Below, piece after piece: positions 42,350 through 51,854 of a stretch of 64,000 nt of DNA (its first letter is position 1; the number at the start of each line of letters is the position of its first letter). A program made the translations under genes and the position numbers. The notes below the pieces were generated by a model. The model saw only the letters and a list, made by a program, of their open reading frames with translations. It did no database searches and was not told the DNA's origin. Location: assembly GCA_039033415.1 (NCBI GenBank), contig JBCCCR010000015.1:1-64000 (forward strand). The letters are read 5' to 3'. The stretch is from Pseudomonadota bacterium. GTDB taxonomy: Bacteria; Pseudomonadota; Gammaproteobacteria; Xanthomonadales; SZUA-38.

Positions 42350-44269
42350 ATGAGAACCAAACAAGGCTTGATTTTTGCGCTTCTCGCGCTGTTGATTGGA
42401 GGTGGTAGTAGCGCGCAGATCCAACTCGCTCCAGGGCAGTCGGAAACGCTCCAATGTGTCGTCCAGACCTGCCCGCCGCCGGTTGACTGTGACTCTTGCT
42501 GCCCTGTTTGCCCGCCTCCGCCTGATCCGGTAGAGGTCAACGTCCCAGACTGTCGAGACGGCATCGACAACAACGGGGATGGCGAGACTGATTTCCCGGC
42601 AGATATCGGATGCACCGACAGTGATGATCCGATGGAGTGGGTGCAAGATGTGCCGCCCGAGCCAGATCCCGATCCTGACCCCGTTCCGCCGCCGGCGCCC
42701 GCACCCTCTGGCACGATCGCATTTGAAGAACAGACGCAATACACCTGGCCAGCGGGGCTGACGGTGTGGCGAGCGAGCTTCGCCGATTTCAATCAGGACG
42801 GCTGTTATGACATCGCCTACGGGTCTCACTCTGATGGCCAGTTTCGCCCGCTGTTCAGTCATGACGTAGCGGCAGGCTGTTCAGAGACGTGGACCCAGGT
42901 GAACAACGACGATGCACAGTACGTGCAGGCATCACCCCAGATCCCGCGTATTACCTCAAACGATCGCTACTACGACTGGACTGGCAACGGCCTGCTGGAT
43001 ATCAACGGCGACGACAGCGATGGCAGCGCGCCGGCTTTTTATCCGAGCGTCGGTCCATTCCTCTGGGGCACAAAATACAAAGTGCCGGGCGCGATGGACG
43101 GCAAGCCGCTGGTCATGCCTTTCGACGCGAACGGTGACGGCGTCATGGATGCGCTGTCCTATCTCCGAACGACTGGTGAGGTGCGCGTCACCAATGCCAT
43201 GACAGGCGACCTGCTGTGGTCGGACACCAACCCGATCAACTTCCCCTACGTGATCTTTGACGTAGACGGCGACACCTGGCCCGACCTGGTGCCGCTGAGC
43301 AACCGCCAGGCCATCACGGGCACCGATAGCTACTACAAGAGCGATCAGGACGGCACGTTTACCTGGACGGCCGGTTTCACCCCGTGGGATGGCGTGCAGA
43401 CATTCACCGCAGGCCAGTCTGAGGGCGTGCTGGGCGGCATGACGTTCGTTCAGGATTTCGATCTGGACGGCGATCTGGATCTGCTGATCGGCGAAGGTGC
43501 TCGAGACGCCAGCCCCAATCAGTACTGCATCACCCTTCAGCGAAACAACGGGGATGGGACCTACACGAAAGACGAATCGGCCATCGGCTGCCTGCGCAAC
43601 GTGCTGAACCAGTCAACGGTGCCCTATGCCAAGTCCCTCATGGCTGACTTCGATAACAACGGCTATCCGGACATCCTGTACAACCTGGGCAGTACAGCCA
43701 ACAGCGGCAGCGTTAAGAACTACTATTTCTTTCTGAACTCCGGTGGTGTGTTCACCGAATCAACAGACGATATCCGCTTTGGTGGTGGGCAAGGCGGCCG
43801 AGGTGTCGCGCCGGGTGTTGCCGACTATGACGGTGACGGTGATCTGGACATCGTGAAGCCCAAGCGCGGCGGCAGCATTCACGTCTGGAAAAACACTGCC
43901 AGCAACGGCAACTGGCTGTCGCTGAAGGTTCGGGGGCTGGAGAACAACGGGCTCCACGTTGATATTCAGGCGTTCAAGCCAGGCACCAATGAGTTGGTGG
44001 CCCACCACTACAAGGCGATCACCAACGCCTCGCAGGCGGTTCAGGACCATCACTTAGGTCTGGCGGACAACGCGAGCGTCGACGTGCGGGTGCAGTTCCC
44101 CCACGGCGGCCCGGTGTACACGTTCCCGGCAGTGGCAGCGAATCAGGTTCTAGTGGTTTGCCATGATGGCGCCCTGACGCAGGGTTACACCCCAGGCACA
44201 CCGATTGCTTGCACCCAACAGCAGGCGGGTGAACCGCCGGGAAAGATGACGGCCCGCCTAGCACCCTAA
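42350..44269 (+). CDS. secreted FG-GAP/VCBS-repeat protein with UnbV-like end
   Basis: A 639-residue protein with a Sec signal peptide (GLIFALLALLIGGGSSAQ). A Cys/Pro-rich region (residues about 30-65) precedes a CRDGIDNNGDGETDFP motif of the kind common in bacterial secreted proteins, then a Pro/Asp linker. The rest carries Ca-binding FG-GAP/VCBS motifs: DFNQDGCYDIA, DVDGDTWPDLV, DFDLDGDLDLL, DFDNNGYPDIL, DYDGDGDLDIV. The C terminus (LSLKVRGLENNG, DVRVQFPHGG) looks like the ASPIC/UnbV domain. Unexpected in a phage; it may be a host-binding tail component or a lysogen surface protein. See the frameshift signal at 44239. Confidence 0.8.
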   Translation: MRTKQGLIFALLALLIGGGSSAQIQLAPGQSETLQCVVQTCPPPVDCDSCCPVCPPPPDPVEVNVPDCRDGIDNNGDGETDFPADIGCTDSDDPMEWVQDVPPEPDPDPDPVPPPAPAPSGTIAFEEQTQYTWPAGLTVWRASFADFNQDGCYDIAYGSHSDGQFRPLFSHDVAAGCSETWTQVNNDDAQYVQASPQIPRITSNDRYYDWTGNGLLDINGDDSDGSAPAFYPSVGPFLWGTKYKVPGAMDGKPLVMPFDANGDGVMDALSYLRTTGEVRVTNAMTGDLLWSDTNPINFPYVIFDVDGDTWPDLVPLSNRQAITGTDSYYKSDQDGTFTWTAGFTPWDGVQTFTAGQSEGVLGGMTFVQDFDLDGDLDLLIGEGARDASPNQYCITLQRNNGDGTYTKDESAIGCLRNVLNQSTVPYAKSLMADFDNNGYPDILYNLGSTANSGSVKNYYFFLNSGGVFTESTDDIRFGGGQGGRGVAPGVADYDGDGDLDIVKPKRGGSIHVWKNTASNGNWLSLKVRGLENNGLHVDIQAFKPGTNELVAHHYKAITNASQAVQDHHLGLADNASVDVRVQFPHGGPVYTFPAVAANQVLVVCHDGALTQGYTPGTPIACTQQQAGEPPGKMTARLAP

Positions 44270-44282
44270 GTGCTGAGCGGGC
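44239..44282 (+). promoter_or_regulatory. candidate -1 programmed ribosomal frameshift signal
   Basis: Heptamer GGGAAAG (44239-44245) lies in the correct phase (G GGA AAG in the VCBS frame). After a 6-nt spacer comes a two-part hairpin: GCCCGC (44252-44257) with GCGGGC (44277-44282), and AGCAC (44260-44264) with GTGCT (44270-44274). The zero-frame stop TAA (44267-44269) is in the loop. A -1 shift enters a frame open to 45195 and would give a 948-residue fusion. The same heptamer is used by lambda G/GT. Confidence 0.65.
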
Positions 44283-44445
44283 AGCGCTGCTAGCCTGGCA
44301 AATACCCAACGTCACAGCGCAGGCTAATGACGCCGAGGTCAACACCGTTGGGTATGCTCAGTTAGATAGGGCACAACTGCTTTGTCGTTACGCGCAGCAG
44401 GACACTACGTGGCGTGATGAGTGCATTCGATCCGCTCAGCTCTAT

Positions 44446-45195
44446 TTGACGGAAACCCAGTCGGGTGAAGGCCAAAGGCCAAACTGCGGTACGGGCTGGA
44501 CGGGAAAGGACCCCGACGATCCCTGCGATCTGAAGTATGCCTACGCGGCTTCTGCGTGGTACTGGCTGGATCTAAACGGTCAAGCACAGCACTCGGCAGA
44601 CGACTTACAGCGCCACCATGACCTACTGCATGACCTAATGCGGTTTTTCCCGGTCACGGACAGCTCGTGGATGACGGAGCGGCACGCAGGGATTGTTTTG
44701 AATGGGCTGGTCTACCTGAACCAACTGGGCCACGACACAACCGCAGACATCGCCCATATGGTGTTTCATCTTGGCAACCGCCAGGCCGAAAAGGGGAGCG
44801 GTTGGATTCTGCATAGCCTGCAGCGCCATGAGGGCATCGGAGAGTTTGGCCACGCCCAGTGCGCGAGCCCTTGGATGTCGAACATCTTGCATTACGCGCT
44901 GACCCGAGCCGCAGCCATCAATTCCGATGCTCAGGCAGTGGCGAACGCGCTGAGGGCGGCAAACGGCGCCGTGGGTGAGCCCAGAGGCACCGGCGACGTG
45001 GTTCGATACTTCGTGTGCCCGGAAGATCCGCAGGCCCAAGCTTGGGTCGATGCGAGGTTCTGGGGAACCGATCAACATCTGCCCGACATGGTGAGTCTCA
45101 CCGGCGATGCATCGCTATGGGGCCTGCTCACAGATTCGGATTGGCGCAGAGACCATCCAAGACTGGTGAACTGGCAGCATTACGGCGTCTGGTAA
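44446..45195 (+). CDS. downstream ORF, probable frameshift extension
   Basis: The frame is open from 44234 to 45195 but offers no ATG or GTG; the first usual start is TTG 44446 (249 residues). Upstream codons read as good protein (TLSAERAALLAWQIPNVTAQ), so the true entry may be a -1 frameshift from the VCBS gene. The product is mainly helical with many His and Trp (GWILHSLQRHEGIGEFGHAQ) and four to five Cys. No family is recognised. Either a separate protein or the C-terminal part of the upstream one. Confidence 0.6.
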   Translation: MTETQSGEGQRPNCGTGWTGKDPDDPCDLKYAYAASAWYWLDLNGQAQHSADDLQRHHDLLHDLMRFFPVTDSSWMTERHAGIVLNGLVYLNQLGHDTTADIAHMVFHLGNRQAEKGSGWILHSLQRHEGIGEFGHAQCASPWMSNILHYALTRAAAINSDAQAVANALRAANGAVGEPRGTGDVVRYFVCPEDPQAQAWVDARFWGTDQHLPDMVSLTGDASLWGLLTDSDWRRDHPRLVNWQHYGVW

Positions 45196-46554
45196 ATGGC
45201 TGCCACAGTCCAGGAGGCCTTTGCTGACAATTTCGCACCAGAGGTAGGCTTCTCTGCGAACATCGCGACCGGGCTGGACATCTCCGGCAGTGACCGCAAA
45301 GCCATCTGCATTGTCTGGGGCAACATGCGATCGACCGTTGGCGAGGGGGTTACGCTCGGCGGCGTCGCGATGACTGAAATCGTGGATCTGCGCTCAAGCG
45401 ATAGCAGCTTCCGCCCTCACATTTTCGTGTACGAACTGCTAGACGCGAACTTTCCGGCTGGGGCAACAGCGGATTGCGTCATGGACTTCAGCGCTGGGTC
45501 TGGCAATGCAAACGCCACCGTGGCGATTCTTACCGGCGCGACTCAGTCATTAAGCACCTTGCTGGATTCGAACAACGACGGAACGACGACAGGCAGCAGC
45601 ACCAGCCTGACTGGCACAACGACGAGTGGCTCCGATGCGTTGCTGATCGGCCTGCTTTCCATAGAAGGCACGGACGGGGACCCCAGCATCGTTAGCGGTG
45701 CGGGTCAGACACGCCGAATCACGCTAAACCGCGCTTCTAACTCCATCGTTCTCGACGATGAAGAAGTCACGGGTGGCTCGTCAGAGACGCACAGCTGGAC
45801 ATACGACGCCGGGTGCAAGGGCGTTGCCGCGCTTCTGCAGGTGCTTTCGCCCAGTGGCGGCGGAGGCGGGACCAACTACGATGTTTCGTTGGCAGCGTCT
45901 GGTTCGGCGACAACTGTGCAATTAGGCGGTGCCGAGGCGAACGCATCCCAAGTCTCTGCCGCATCGGGAGTGACGGTTGATGTTGCGCTGAGCCAAGCCT
46001 TCGCCGACGAAATTTCCGACGCTTCAGCGGCAACTTTGCAGGCGGCTGTAAAATCCGCTGCGGAAGGCGTGGTAGTCCAAGCCGATTCGCTGTCAACGCA
46101 GGACGGCCAAGCGGAGTTTGCCGCGACTGTGGCCGCTCTGGCTACCGGCCTTACAACGCAGCTTGCATCTACAACTGGCAACCCATCGGTGGTGCTAACG
46201 GTCGCCGCCTCCGCGTCAGCGGTGTTCGACGCCGAGGTGGAAGTCGACGGCAACCTGGTATCTACGGCGGACGCTGCAACTTCGATTGCTTCGGCTGCGG
46301 CTCGTGCTGCGTTTCAGCTTTCCGGCGGCGCCGCGTCGACGCAGCAACAGGCGCTTGTAGACGCGTCGGGGCAAACCGCAGTCCCGGCTGTTGCCACAGC
46401 GATTCAGATCGGGTTCGTTCCCTCGGACGAGCCTATCAACGTCCCAAGCGAAAACGAATTTGTGATCTCGGCCGAGGTGCGTGCGAGCGCGCTCGACGGC
46501 GAGACCCGCGACTACACGATCCCCGGCGAAGGTCGGAGCACAACAATAAATTGA
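45196..46554 (+). CDS. structural or tail-adhesin protein, Ala-rich
   Basis: A 452-residue protein starting at the base after the previous stop. About 1-220 is a beta-sandwich-like domain (ITLNRASNSIVLDDEEV, THSWTYDAGCKG). A Ser-Pro-Gly hinge leads to an Ala/Ser/Val-rich segment that may form a fibre stalk, and a short C-terminal domain. Same general N-terminal fold type as the gene at 49277. Likely virion tail part. Confidence 0.6.
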   Translation: MAATVQEAFADNFAPEVGFSANIATGLDISGSDRKAICIVWGNMRSTVGEGVTLGGVAMTEIVDLRSSDSSFRPHIFVYELLDANFPAGATADCVMDFSAGSGNANATVAILTGATQSLSTLLDSNNDGTTTGSSTSLTGTTTSGSDALLIGLLSIEGTDGDPSIVSGAGQTRRITLNRASNSIVLDDEEVTGGSSETHSWTYDAGCKGVAALLQVLSPSGGGGGTNYDVSLAASGSATTVQLGGAEANASQVSAASGVTVDVALSQAFADEISDASAATLQAAVKSAAEGVVVQADSLSTQDGQAEFAATVAALATGLTTQLASTTGNPSVVLTVAASASAVFDAEVEVDGNLVSTADAATSIASAAARAAFQLSGGAASTQQQALVDASGQTAVPAVATAIQIGFVPSDEPINVPSENEFVISAEVRASALDGETRDYTIPGEGRSTTIN

Positions 46555-46567
46555 TCGAGAGATGCGT

Positions 46568-47131
46568 ATGCACACCGAAAACGTAGCGGCAGCCGACCGA
46601 AACGCGGCGTCCGTCCAGTCGAACGCGAGCGTGGTAGCGCAAGCGGTGGCCAAGCAAGTCTACGGCGTTGTAGCGCGAAACGCCCGCGGCGAGGTTTTGT
46701 GGGAAGACAAGGTCTTCAACCTAATCACCACTGTTGGTCTCACCGATCTTCTCGAACAGTACTTCCGCGGATCAGGGTACACCGCTTCTCACTTCATGGG
46801 CTTGACCGATGGGACGCCGACTGTTGCTGCTGGGGATACGATGGCGAGTCATGCGGGTTGGGTTGAAGTCACCGACTACGCGAATGCCACGCGCCGAGCT
46901 ATGACCTTTGCCGCCGCGTCTGCGGCGAGCATCAGCAATACGGGCTTTGAAGTAGTTTTCACGATCAACGCTACCGTCACTGTCGGCGGTCTGTTTATCA
47001 CCACGTCCAACGTCAAAGGCGGGACGGCCGGCATTTTGTACGCGGGCGGCCCTTTCTCAGGCGGCGACCGTTCACTCGTGAACCTCGACACCGTGACTTG
47101 TACCTTCACCAACAACATGAGTAGCAGCTAA
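46568..47131 (+). CDS. phage structural protein
   Basis: A 187-residue protein from ATG 46568 (GAGAG 6 nt upstream; ATG 46562 is also in frame). A helical N terminus is followed by VARNARGEVLWEDKVFNLIT and beta-rich sequence ending FTNNMSSS. The last base overlaps the next start. Similar proteins lie between fibre genes in phages; function unknown. Confidence 0.6.
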   Translation: MHTENVAAADRNAASVQSNASVVAQAVAKQVYGVVARNARGEVLWEDKVFNLITTVGLTDLLEQYFRGSGYTASHFMGLTDGTPTVAAGDTMASHAGWVEVTDYANATRRAMTFAAASAASISNTGFEVVFTINATVTVGGLFITTSNVKGGTAGILYAGGPFSGGDRSLVNLDTVTCTFTNNMSSS

Positions 47132-47754
47132 TGGACCAGCTCAACGAGATTGTCGAAGCGCTCAAAGCAGCGTTTCAACCACAGTTCGATGCCCTCCACA
47201 CGCGATTGGACGCGCTGGATATCGGCACCGCCCCCGTCGACCCGGACAACCCTCGTACCGGTGGCGACCCTTTAGCGATTGCCATGGTTCACGAAGAAAC
47301 CGGCGCGGTCGCTTATCAAGGCGCCCTGGCGTATCAGGCGCTCAAGAGTCAGGAGTTTCGAGACAACCCGCAGGTTGTCGAGGCCATCAATTCAGTGACG
47401 CCGTACGTGGTCCACGAAGGCTTGAGCGAAGAGCTGGATCTGCAGGCAAAGGCCAACAACGGTCAGCGAGAAGCATTGCTGAGCGTGTTCCTCGACAAAG
47501 ATGACGTCTTCATCACCGTTTACGACCGTTTTGATTTTCCCGAAGGCGGGACCCCTGTGGCGGTGAAACGCTACGACGGCAAGAACAGTAGCGATCGGAT
47601 CGGCGTGTTCTACACCAGTCCGGTTCAGACTGATGCCGCGTTGCCTACTGAGGTTGCTGTCGTGACCGAGTACAAATCCGTCGTCGATCGGAAGATCGCT
47701 TGGGTTCTGGCGAGGCAAGAAGAAGACCGGCTGCGCGCGGCGCGTCAAGAGTAA
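47131..47754 (+). CDS. hypothetical late protein
   Basis: A 207-residue protein with a coiled-coil start (LNEIVEALKAAFQPQFDALH) and a folded C-terminal domain (VFITVYDRFDFPEGGTPVAV). TAATG overlap. Not recognised. Confidence 0.6.
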   Translation: MDQLNEIVEALKAAFQPQFDALHTRLDALDIGTAPVDPDNPRTGGDPLAIAMVHEETGAVAYQGALAYQALKSQEFRDNPQVVEAINSVTPYVVHEGLSEELDLQAKANNGQREALLSVFLDKDDVFITVYDRFDFPEGGTPVAVKRYDGKNSSDRIGVFYTSPVQTDAALPTEVAVVTEYKSVVDRKIAWVLARQEEDRLRAARQE

Positions 47755-47759
47755 AGTGA

Positions 47760-48059
47760 ATGGCAGTCGCGCTCGCATCGAAAGATCCTGACGCCGATCT
47801 GCCGTACACGATCGACGCGTCTCCGTGGCTAAACGGCGGTAACCTCACGGCAGCAGATTTTGTCGGCTTCCCGGTCGGGTTAACGCTCTACTCAAAAGTC
47901 TTTGAGTCGACCGGCCTGATCACTTTCTGGTTGGGCGGCGGGACCGTCGGCCAGAACTATCAGTGGGTTTTGCGGTTGACCACCGACGTGCAAGATCCGG
48001 TCTCTCTGCAATTTCTGAAAGACGATCGAACGGTTACGATTTCTGTAGCGGAGAAGTAA
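47760..48059 (+). CDS. probable fibre-tail adaptor-type protein
   Basis: A 99-residue beta-rich protein (GLITFWLGGGTVGQNYQWVL, TVTISVAEK end) that resembles small phage proteins placed before fibre genes. It ends directly before the next ATG. Confidence 0.5.
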   Translation: MAVALASKDPDADLPYTIDASPWLNGGNLTAADFVGFPVGLTLYSKVFESTGLITFWLGGGTVGQNYQWVLRLTTDVQDPVSLQFLKDDRTVTISVAEK

Positions 48060-49277
48060 ATGCCGTACGGGAGCGATCTGGCGACGTTCCTGGGATCGGA
48101 CTATCGGTTCCCGTTGGACGGCAACGCCAACGAGACCGAGCAAGGTCTAAACGGTGCGAATAGCGGCGGGATCTTTACCCGCCCGGGCATTTGCCTAGAC
48201 GTCACCAACTGCTACTCGACCAACGGCACGGCCGATCGAATTGTTATCCCGGCAACGGGAACTATCGACGCTGCTGCGGGTGAGTTCGGTTTCTGCGGCT
48301 GGGTGCAGCTGACAGACGCCCAGCTGCCGTTTTGCCGAGTCTTCGGCTTAGGCAACGCGACGAACAATCGATCGGTCGTTCTGGGACCCGGAAATTCGGT
48401 CATTTGGGAGTGTGATAACAGCAGCTTTGTTGCACAGCGCTATGCCGATCGAAACCTTGCTGCCAACCGACCGTATCACTTTTTTTGGCGATGGACTGCG
48501 TCAGGTCTTCAGGCGTACCTGGATGGCGTAGAACAAACGCTGGGGTCGGACTTCGCTCAAGCTAGCGTCACGCTTAACGCGGCGACTCCGATTGAGGTCG
48601 GCGACCCGGCGGGTACGGTGGCGCTGGGAGGCGGCACAGTCGTACTGGTCGCCCCGGTCACGTGCGACTACAACGAGCTGCAATTTGTCAGCGGCGCGAT
48701 TGTTACCAATCTCACGGATCAACAGATCTTCGATGAGATGGTTGTCAAAGGCGCCCTCGCAGGCGTCACAATTACCGATCAGGCGGGCCTGGATGCGCTC
48801 GCAGATTCGGTTCGTCCTGACGAGCCGTTGAACATCCGAGTCGACGTCGCGGGCAGCATCAGTCTGTCGGCGGATAACGTGACTCACAGCCCTTTGGCCA
48901 CTTGCCACGTCCACTACACCGGTACCGGCACGTTGACGTGGACGAACACCAATGGCTCGAACGCCAGTATCGGTTCGGCGCCCGACGGCAACATCGTCTT
49001 CGTTAACCCGGCGACGTTAACTATCGAGGGGCTGATCTCGGGCGCGGAAGTCCGGATCTACGAAGACGACGGGGTCAACAGTCAAGATTTCGGAACCGAG
49101 CTTGCCGGTACTGAAACCCTGGCAGGTACCACGTTCAACTATCCGCACTCGGGCGCGGCGAACACAATCGTGGTGCAGATGATCGCTTCTGGCTACGAAG
49201 AGTTTCTTCGGCGCGTCGAACTGGGCGCGTCTGACCAGACGCTCACGGTCACCCCCGAACTAGACGAGAATCTCTGA
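48060..49277 (+). CDS. LamG-like tail or adhesin protein
   Basis: A 405-residue protein. A concanavalin/LamG-like domain (about 10-225) includes SDYRFPLDGNANET, FGFCGWVQL and YHFFWRWTASGLQAYLDGV. The C-terminal module (about 320-405) matches the end of the next protein: SGAEVRIYEDDG, GTELAGTETLAGTTF, SGAANTIVVQMIA. Likely a carbohydrate-binding virion surface protein. Confidence 0.7.
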   Translation: MPYGSDLATFLGSDYRFPLDGNANETEQGLNGANSGGIFTRPGICLDVTNCYSTNGTADRIVIPATGTIDAAAGEFGFCGWVQLTDAQLPFCRVFGLGNATNNRSVVLGPGNSVIWECDNSSFVAQRYADRNLAANRPYHFFWRWTASGLQAYLDGVEQTLGSDFAQASVTLNAATPIEVGDPAGTVALGGGTVVLVAPVTCDYNELQFVSGAIVTNLTDQQIFDEMVVKGALAGVTITDQAGLDALADSVRPDEPLNIRVDVAGSISLSADNVTHSPLATCHVHYTGTGTLTWTNTNGSNASIGSAPDGNIVFVNPATLTIEGLISGAEVRIYEDDGVNSQDFGTELAGTETLAGTTFNYPHSGAANTIVVQMIASGYEEFLRRVELGASDQTLTVTPELDENL

Positions 49278-51532
49278 TGCCAGTTTCGCGCGTTGGCTTT
49301 TCGTCGAACAACACCAACAATGTAAGCAGTATGTCAGTGCCAGTCCCTGCCGGGACTGTAAACGGTCACGTCATGCTGCTTCTCATGCAGTGCGACGGAA
49401 ACGGCTTTGCGCTTCCTGCGGGCTGGAATGAGATTGGATCAGAGGCGACGCACGGATCAAGTCGGTCTCGTATCGCTTGGCGCGTAGCTAACAACGAGCC
49501 TGCCAGCTACACGATAACTACGAACAGCGGTAACGAGCGCGGCATTGCGTTTATCGTTACCTACCGAGACGTAGCCAACGCCGGTCCGATCGACAACTTC
49601 TCGATCAACAATCAGGCGTCAAACCAAGCGTCTCCGGCGAATTTTGCTGCGATGACGCCGACGCAAGACGATTGTATGGTCGTCGCGTTTCTTGCCACTG
49701 AATCGGGCAACAACGGCAACAGTTTTGTAACAAGCTGGCCGGCGAATTTCATTGAGGCGGCCGATAACACCAACGGGCCGCCCGGAACTGGGTCAGGTTC
49801 CGCTGGAGGCGCTTTTGCCGAGTGGAACCAAACGACCGCGGCCCAAGCTAGCGGCAATGCCGCGCACTCAACCGGCAGCACGGCCTACGCGGCCTACTTC
49901 ATCTCGCTGGTTTTTGAAGTGCCGGTCATCGGCATCGATGACCAGGGAGACGAGCAGCTTGACGCAGGCGATGTCAACGAGCTGATCGACGGCTTTGGGT
50001 TCGGAGCAGTTCAAGGCACCGGGAAAGTTGAAATCGGCGACAGCGCCGACTACGGCACCGCGACACTAGTCGAGCAGACGGTAACCGCTTGGGCAGACGA
50101 TCAGATAACTTACGATCTGGTCTCGACCGGGTTTACCAACGGCGCCAAGTTCGTTTTTGTAACGAACGACAAAGGCGATCGAACTTCCGGCTATCAGGTA
50201 AATTTCGGGAGGCTGCCGTATGGCGAAATCCTGCAGGCCCTCGACTTCGACATCATTCATTCGTTCGATGGGAATTTCGACGATACCGGGGCCCGAGCCG
50301 GCGGGTACGCGGCAAACGGTCAAGTAGACACAGCGCCGAATAGTTTCAAATCGGAAGCGGGAATCCCAGGCGGCAATACTCAGTGCTGGGGCCCGGATAG
50401 CGTCACCGCCAAGATTGAAATGGCGGACACGCCGTGGACCAACGTTACCAACACGCATCAGCGTCGCGAGATCATGGGCTGGATTCAGTTGCCCGCGACG
50501 CCGTACAAACGAGCAACAGTTCTTTGGGAAGAAGGCGGTGGCGTAAACAACCACTATTTCGCCTTGGGCCCGGGGAACGCATTGTTTTTCAACGTTGCAG
50601 ACTCTAACGGGTCTCCAGCGTTTAAGGCTCAAGCGTTTGCGGATTTCCCGCTGACGCCGCTGCGGTGGTACCACATCCACGGCATCATGGAATGCGGTGT
50701 CGGGATTCAAGGTGTTCAGTTGAACATCGACGGGTTAGCGGCCCAGGTTACCGCAGGCGATCTTCCGATCACCGATACAACGTTCTCTACGCATTCGGGC
50801 GACTACACCTACGGGGGTGGAGACGGATCGCTCGACACGGGCGACGTCGACATAACCTACGCCAGCTCCGACGGAACAAAGTTCGCGTGGTGGGCTACCA
50901 TGTCGAACAGCGGGGGCGGTGCGCCACTTACTGCCGATGAACGGCGGCAACAGTGTTTCGCGCTGTCATGCCCATTCGAACTCGATCTAGGTTCTGATAC
51001 CGAAGCTAACATGCAGGTCGCGATTGATGCGGAAGCGCCAGTCGCGTACTCCAACGTGCCCGGCGCCATACGAATCAGCAGACCCGCAGGCGGCGGGGAC
51101 CTTCGAATCGAGCTGAACGATGTCACGTTCGATAGTGCGGTTTCGCTGCAAGTGTATTGGGACGGGAACGCCGGGGAAACGCTGACGCTCGTTAACAACG
51201 GCACCAGTAACGTCGACGCAAACATGTGCATCGCAACTTTCGGCGGCCCCATTGTCGTCGAGAACCCAGCGACCTTAACCGTCGCCGGCCTTATCGCCGG
51301 CGCCGAGATCCGAATCTATGACGACGACGTCGGCGGGAGCAACTTGGGCACCGAGCTTGCCGGCATCGAAACGCTGGCGGGCACGACATTCCAATATAGC
51401 CATTCGGGAGCGGCCAACACGATCATCGTTCAGATGATCGCTGACGGTTTCGAAGAAGTGCTCGAGACGTTCCAGCTGGCCGCCCAAGATCAGACTTTGA
51501 CCGTTAACCCAATTGTGGAAACCAACGTATGA
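49277..51532 (+). CDS. large LamG-like tail or adhesin protein
   Basis: A 751-residue protein. An N-terminal beta domain (about 1-215), a linker, a LamG-like domain (about 320-560; SFDGNFDDTGARAGGYAANG, WYHIHGIMECGVG) and a C-terminal module paralogous to that of the preceding gene (GAEIRIYDDDVGG, SGAANTIIVQMIADG). Start overlaps the previous stop by 1 nt. Likely the main adhesin. Confidence 0.7.
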   Translation: MPVSRVGFSSNNTNNVSSMSVPVPAGTVNGHVMLLLMQCDGNGFALPAGWNEIGSEATHGSSRSRIAWRVANNEPASYTITTNSGNERGIAFIVTYRDVANAGPIDNFSINNQASNQASPANFAAMTPTQDDCMVVAFLATESGNNGNSFVTSWPANFIEAADNTNGPPGTGSGSAGGAFAEWNQTTAAQASGNAAHSTGSTAYAAYFISLVFEVPVIGIDDQGDEQLDAGDVNELIDGFGFGAVQGTGKVEIGDSADYGTATLVEQTVTAWADDQITYDLVSTGFTNGAKFVFVTNDKGDRTSGYQVNFGRLPYGEILQALDFDIIHSFDGNFDDTGARAGGYAANGQVDTAPNSFKSEAGIPGGNTQCWGPDSVTAKIEMADTPWTNVTNTHQRREIMGWIQLPATPYKRATVLWEEGGGVNNHYFALGPGNALFFNVADSNGSPAFKAQAFADFPLTPLRWYHIHGIMECGVGIQGVQLNIDGLAAQVTAGDLPITDTTFSTHSGDYTYGGGDGSLDTGDVDITYASSDGTKFAWWATMSNSGGGAPLTADERRQQCFALSCPFELDLGSDTEANMQVAIDAEAPVAYSNVPGAIRISRPAGGGDLRIELNDVTFDSAVSLQVYWDGNAGETLTLVNNGTSNVDANMCIATFGGPIVVENPATLTVAGLIAGAEIRIYDDDVGGSNLGTELAGIETLAGTTFQYSHSGAANTIIVQMIADGFEEVLETFQLAAQDQTLTVNPIVETNV

Positions 51533-51852
51533 ATGTTCGACTCGAGCTGGCCTACGCGACGGCTCAATGGGCGCTGGGATCGAATGACGACGATTGGGTT
51601 GTAGTAAGCGAAACCGGTGAACATCTTTGGCAGCTGCCCGGCAAGTTAAGCGACCGAGAGATTATGTCCGCCGTTCGCATGGGCCGAGAGTTTGAGCTGA
51701 AGGCGTTCAACATCGGCATCGAGTTTGGGAAAAAACAAGAAAAAGAGCTCAGCGAGCGACGTATCGCACATCTGGAGGGCCAGATTCGAACGCTTGAAGC
51801 AATGAATAGCGAGCTGAGCGCCCACCTTGAAAGGCATATTGGAGGCGAATAG
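51529..51852 (+). CDS. hypothetical protein with C-terminal coiled coil
   Basis: A 107-residue protein overlapping the previous gene by 4 nt. The second half is a coiled coil (ISEGQIRTLEAMNSE-like heptads). May be a chaperone or trimerisation helper for the fibre; inferred from place only. Confidence 0.55.
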   Translation: MNVRLELAYATAQWALGSNDDDWVVVSETGEHLWQLPGKLSDREIMSAVRMGREFELKAFNIGIEFGKKQEKELSERRIAHLEGQIRTLEAMNSELSAHLERHIGGE

Positions 51853-51854
51853 CA

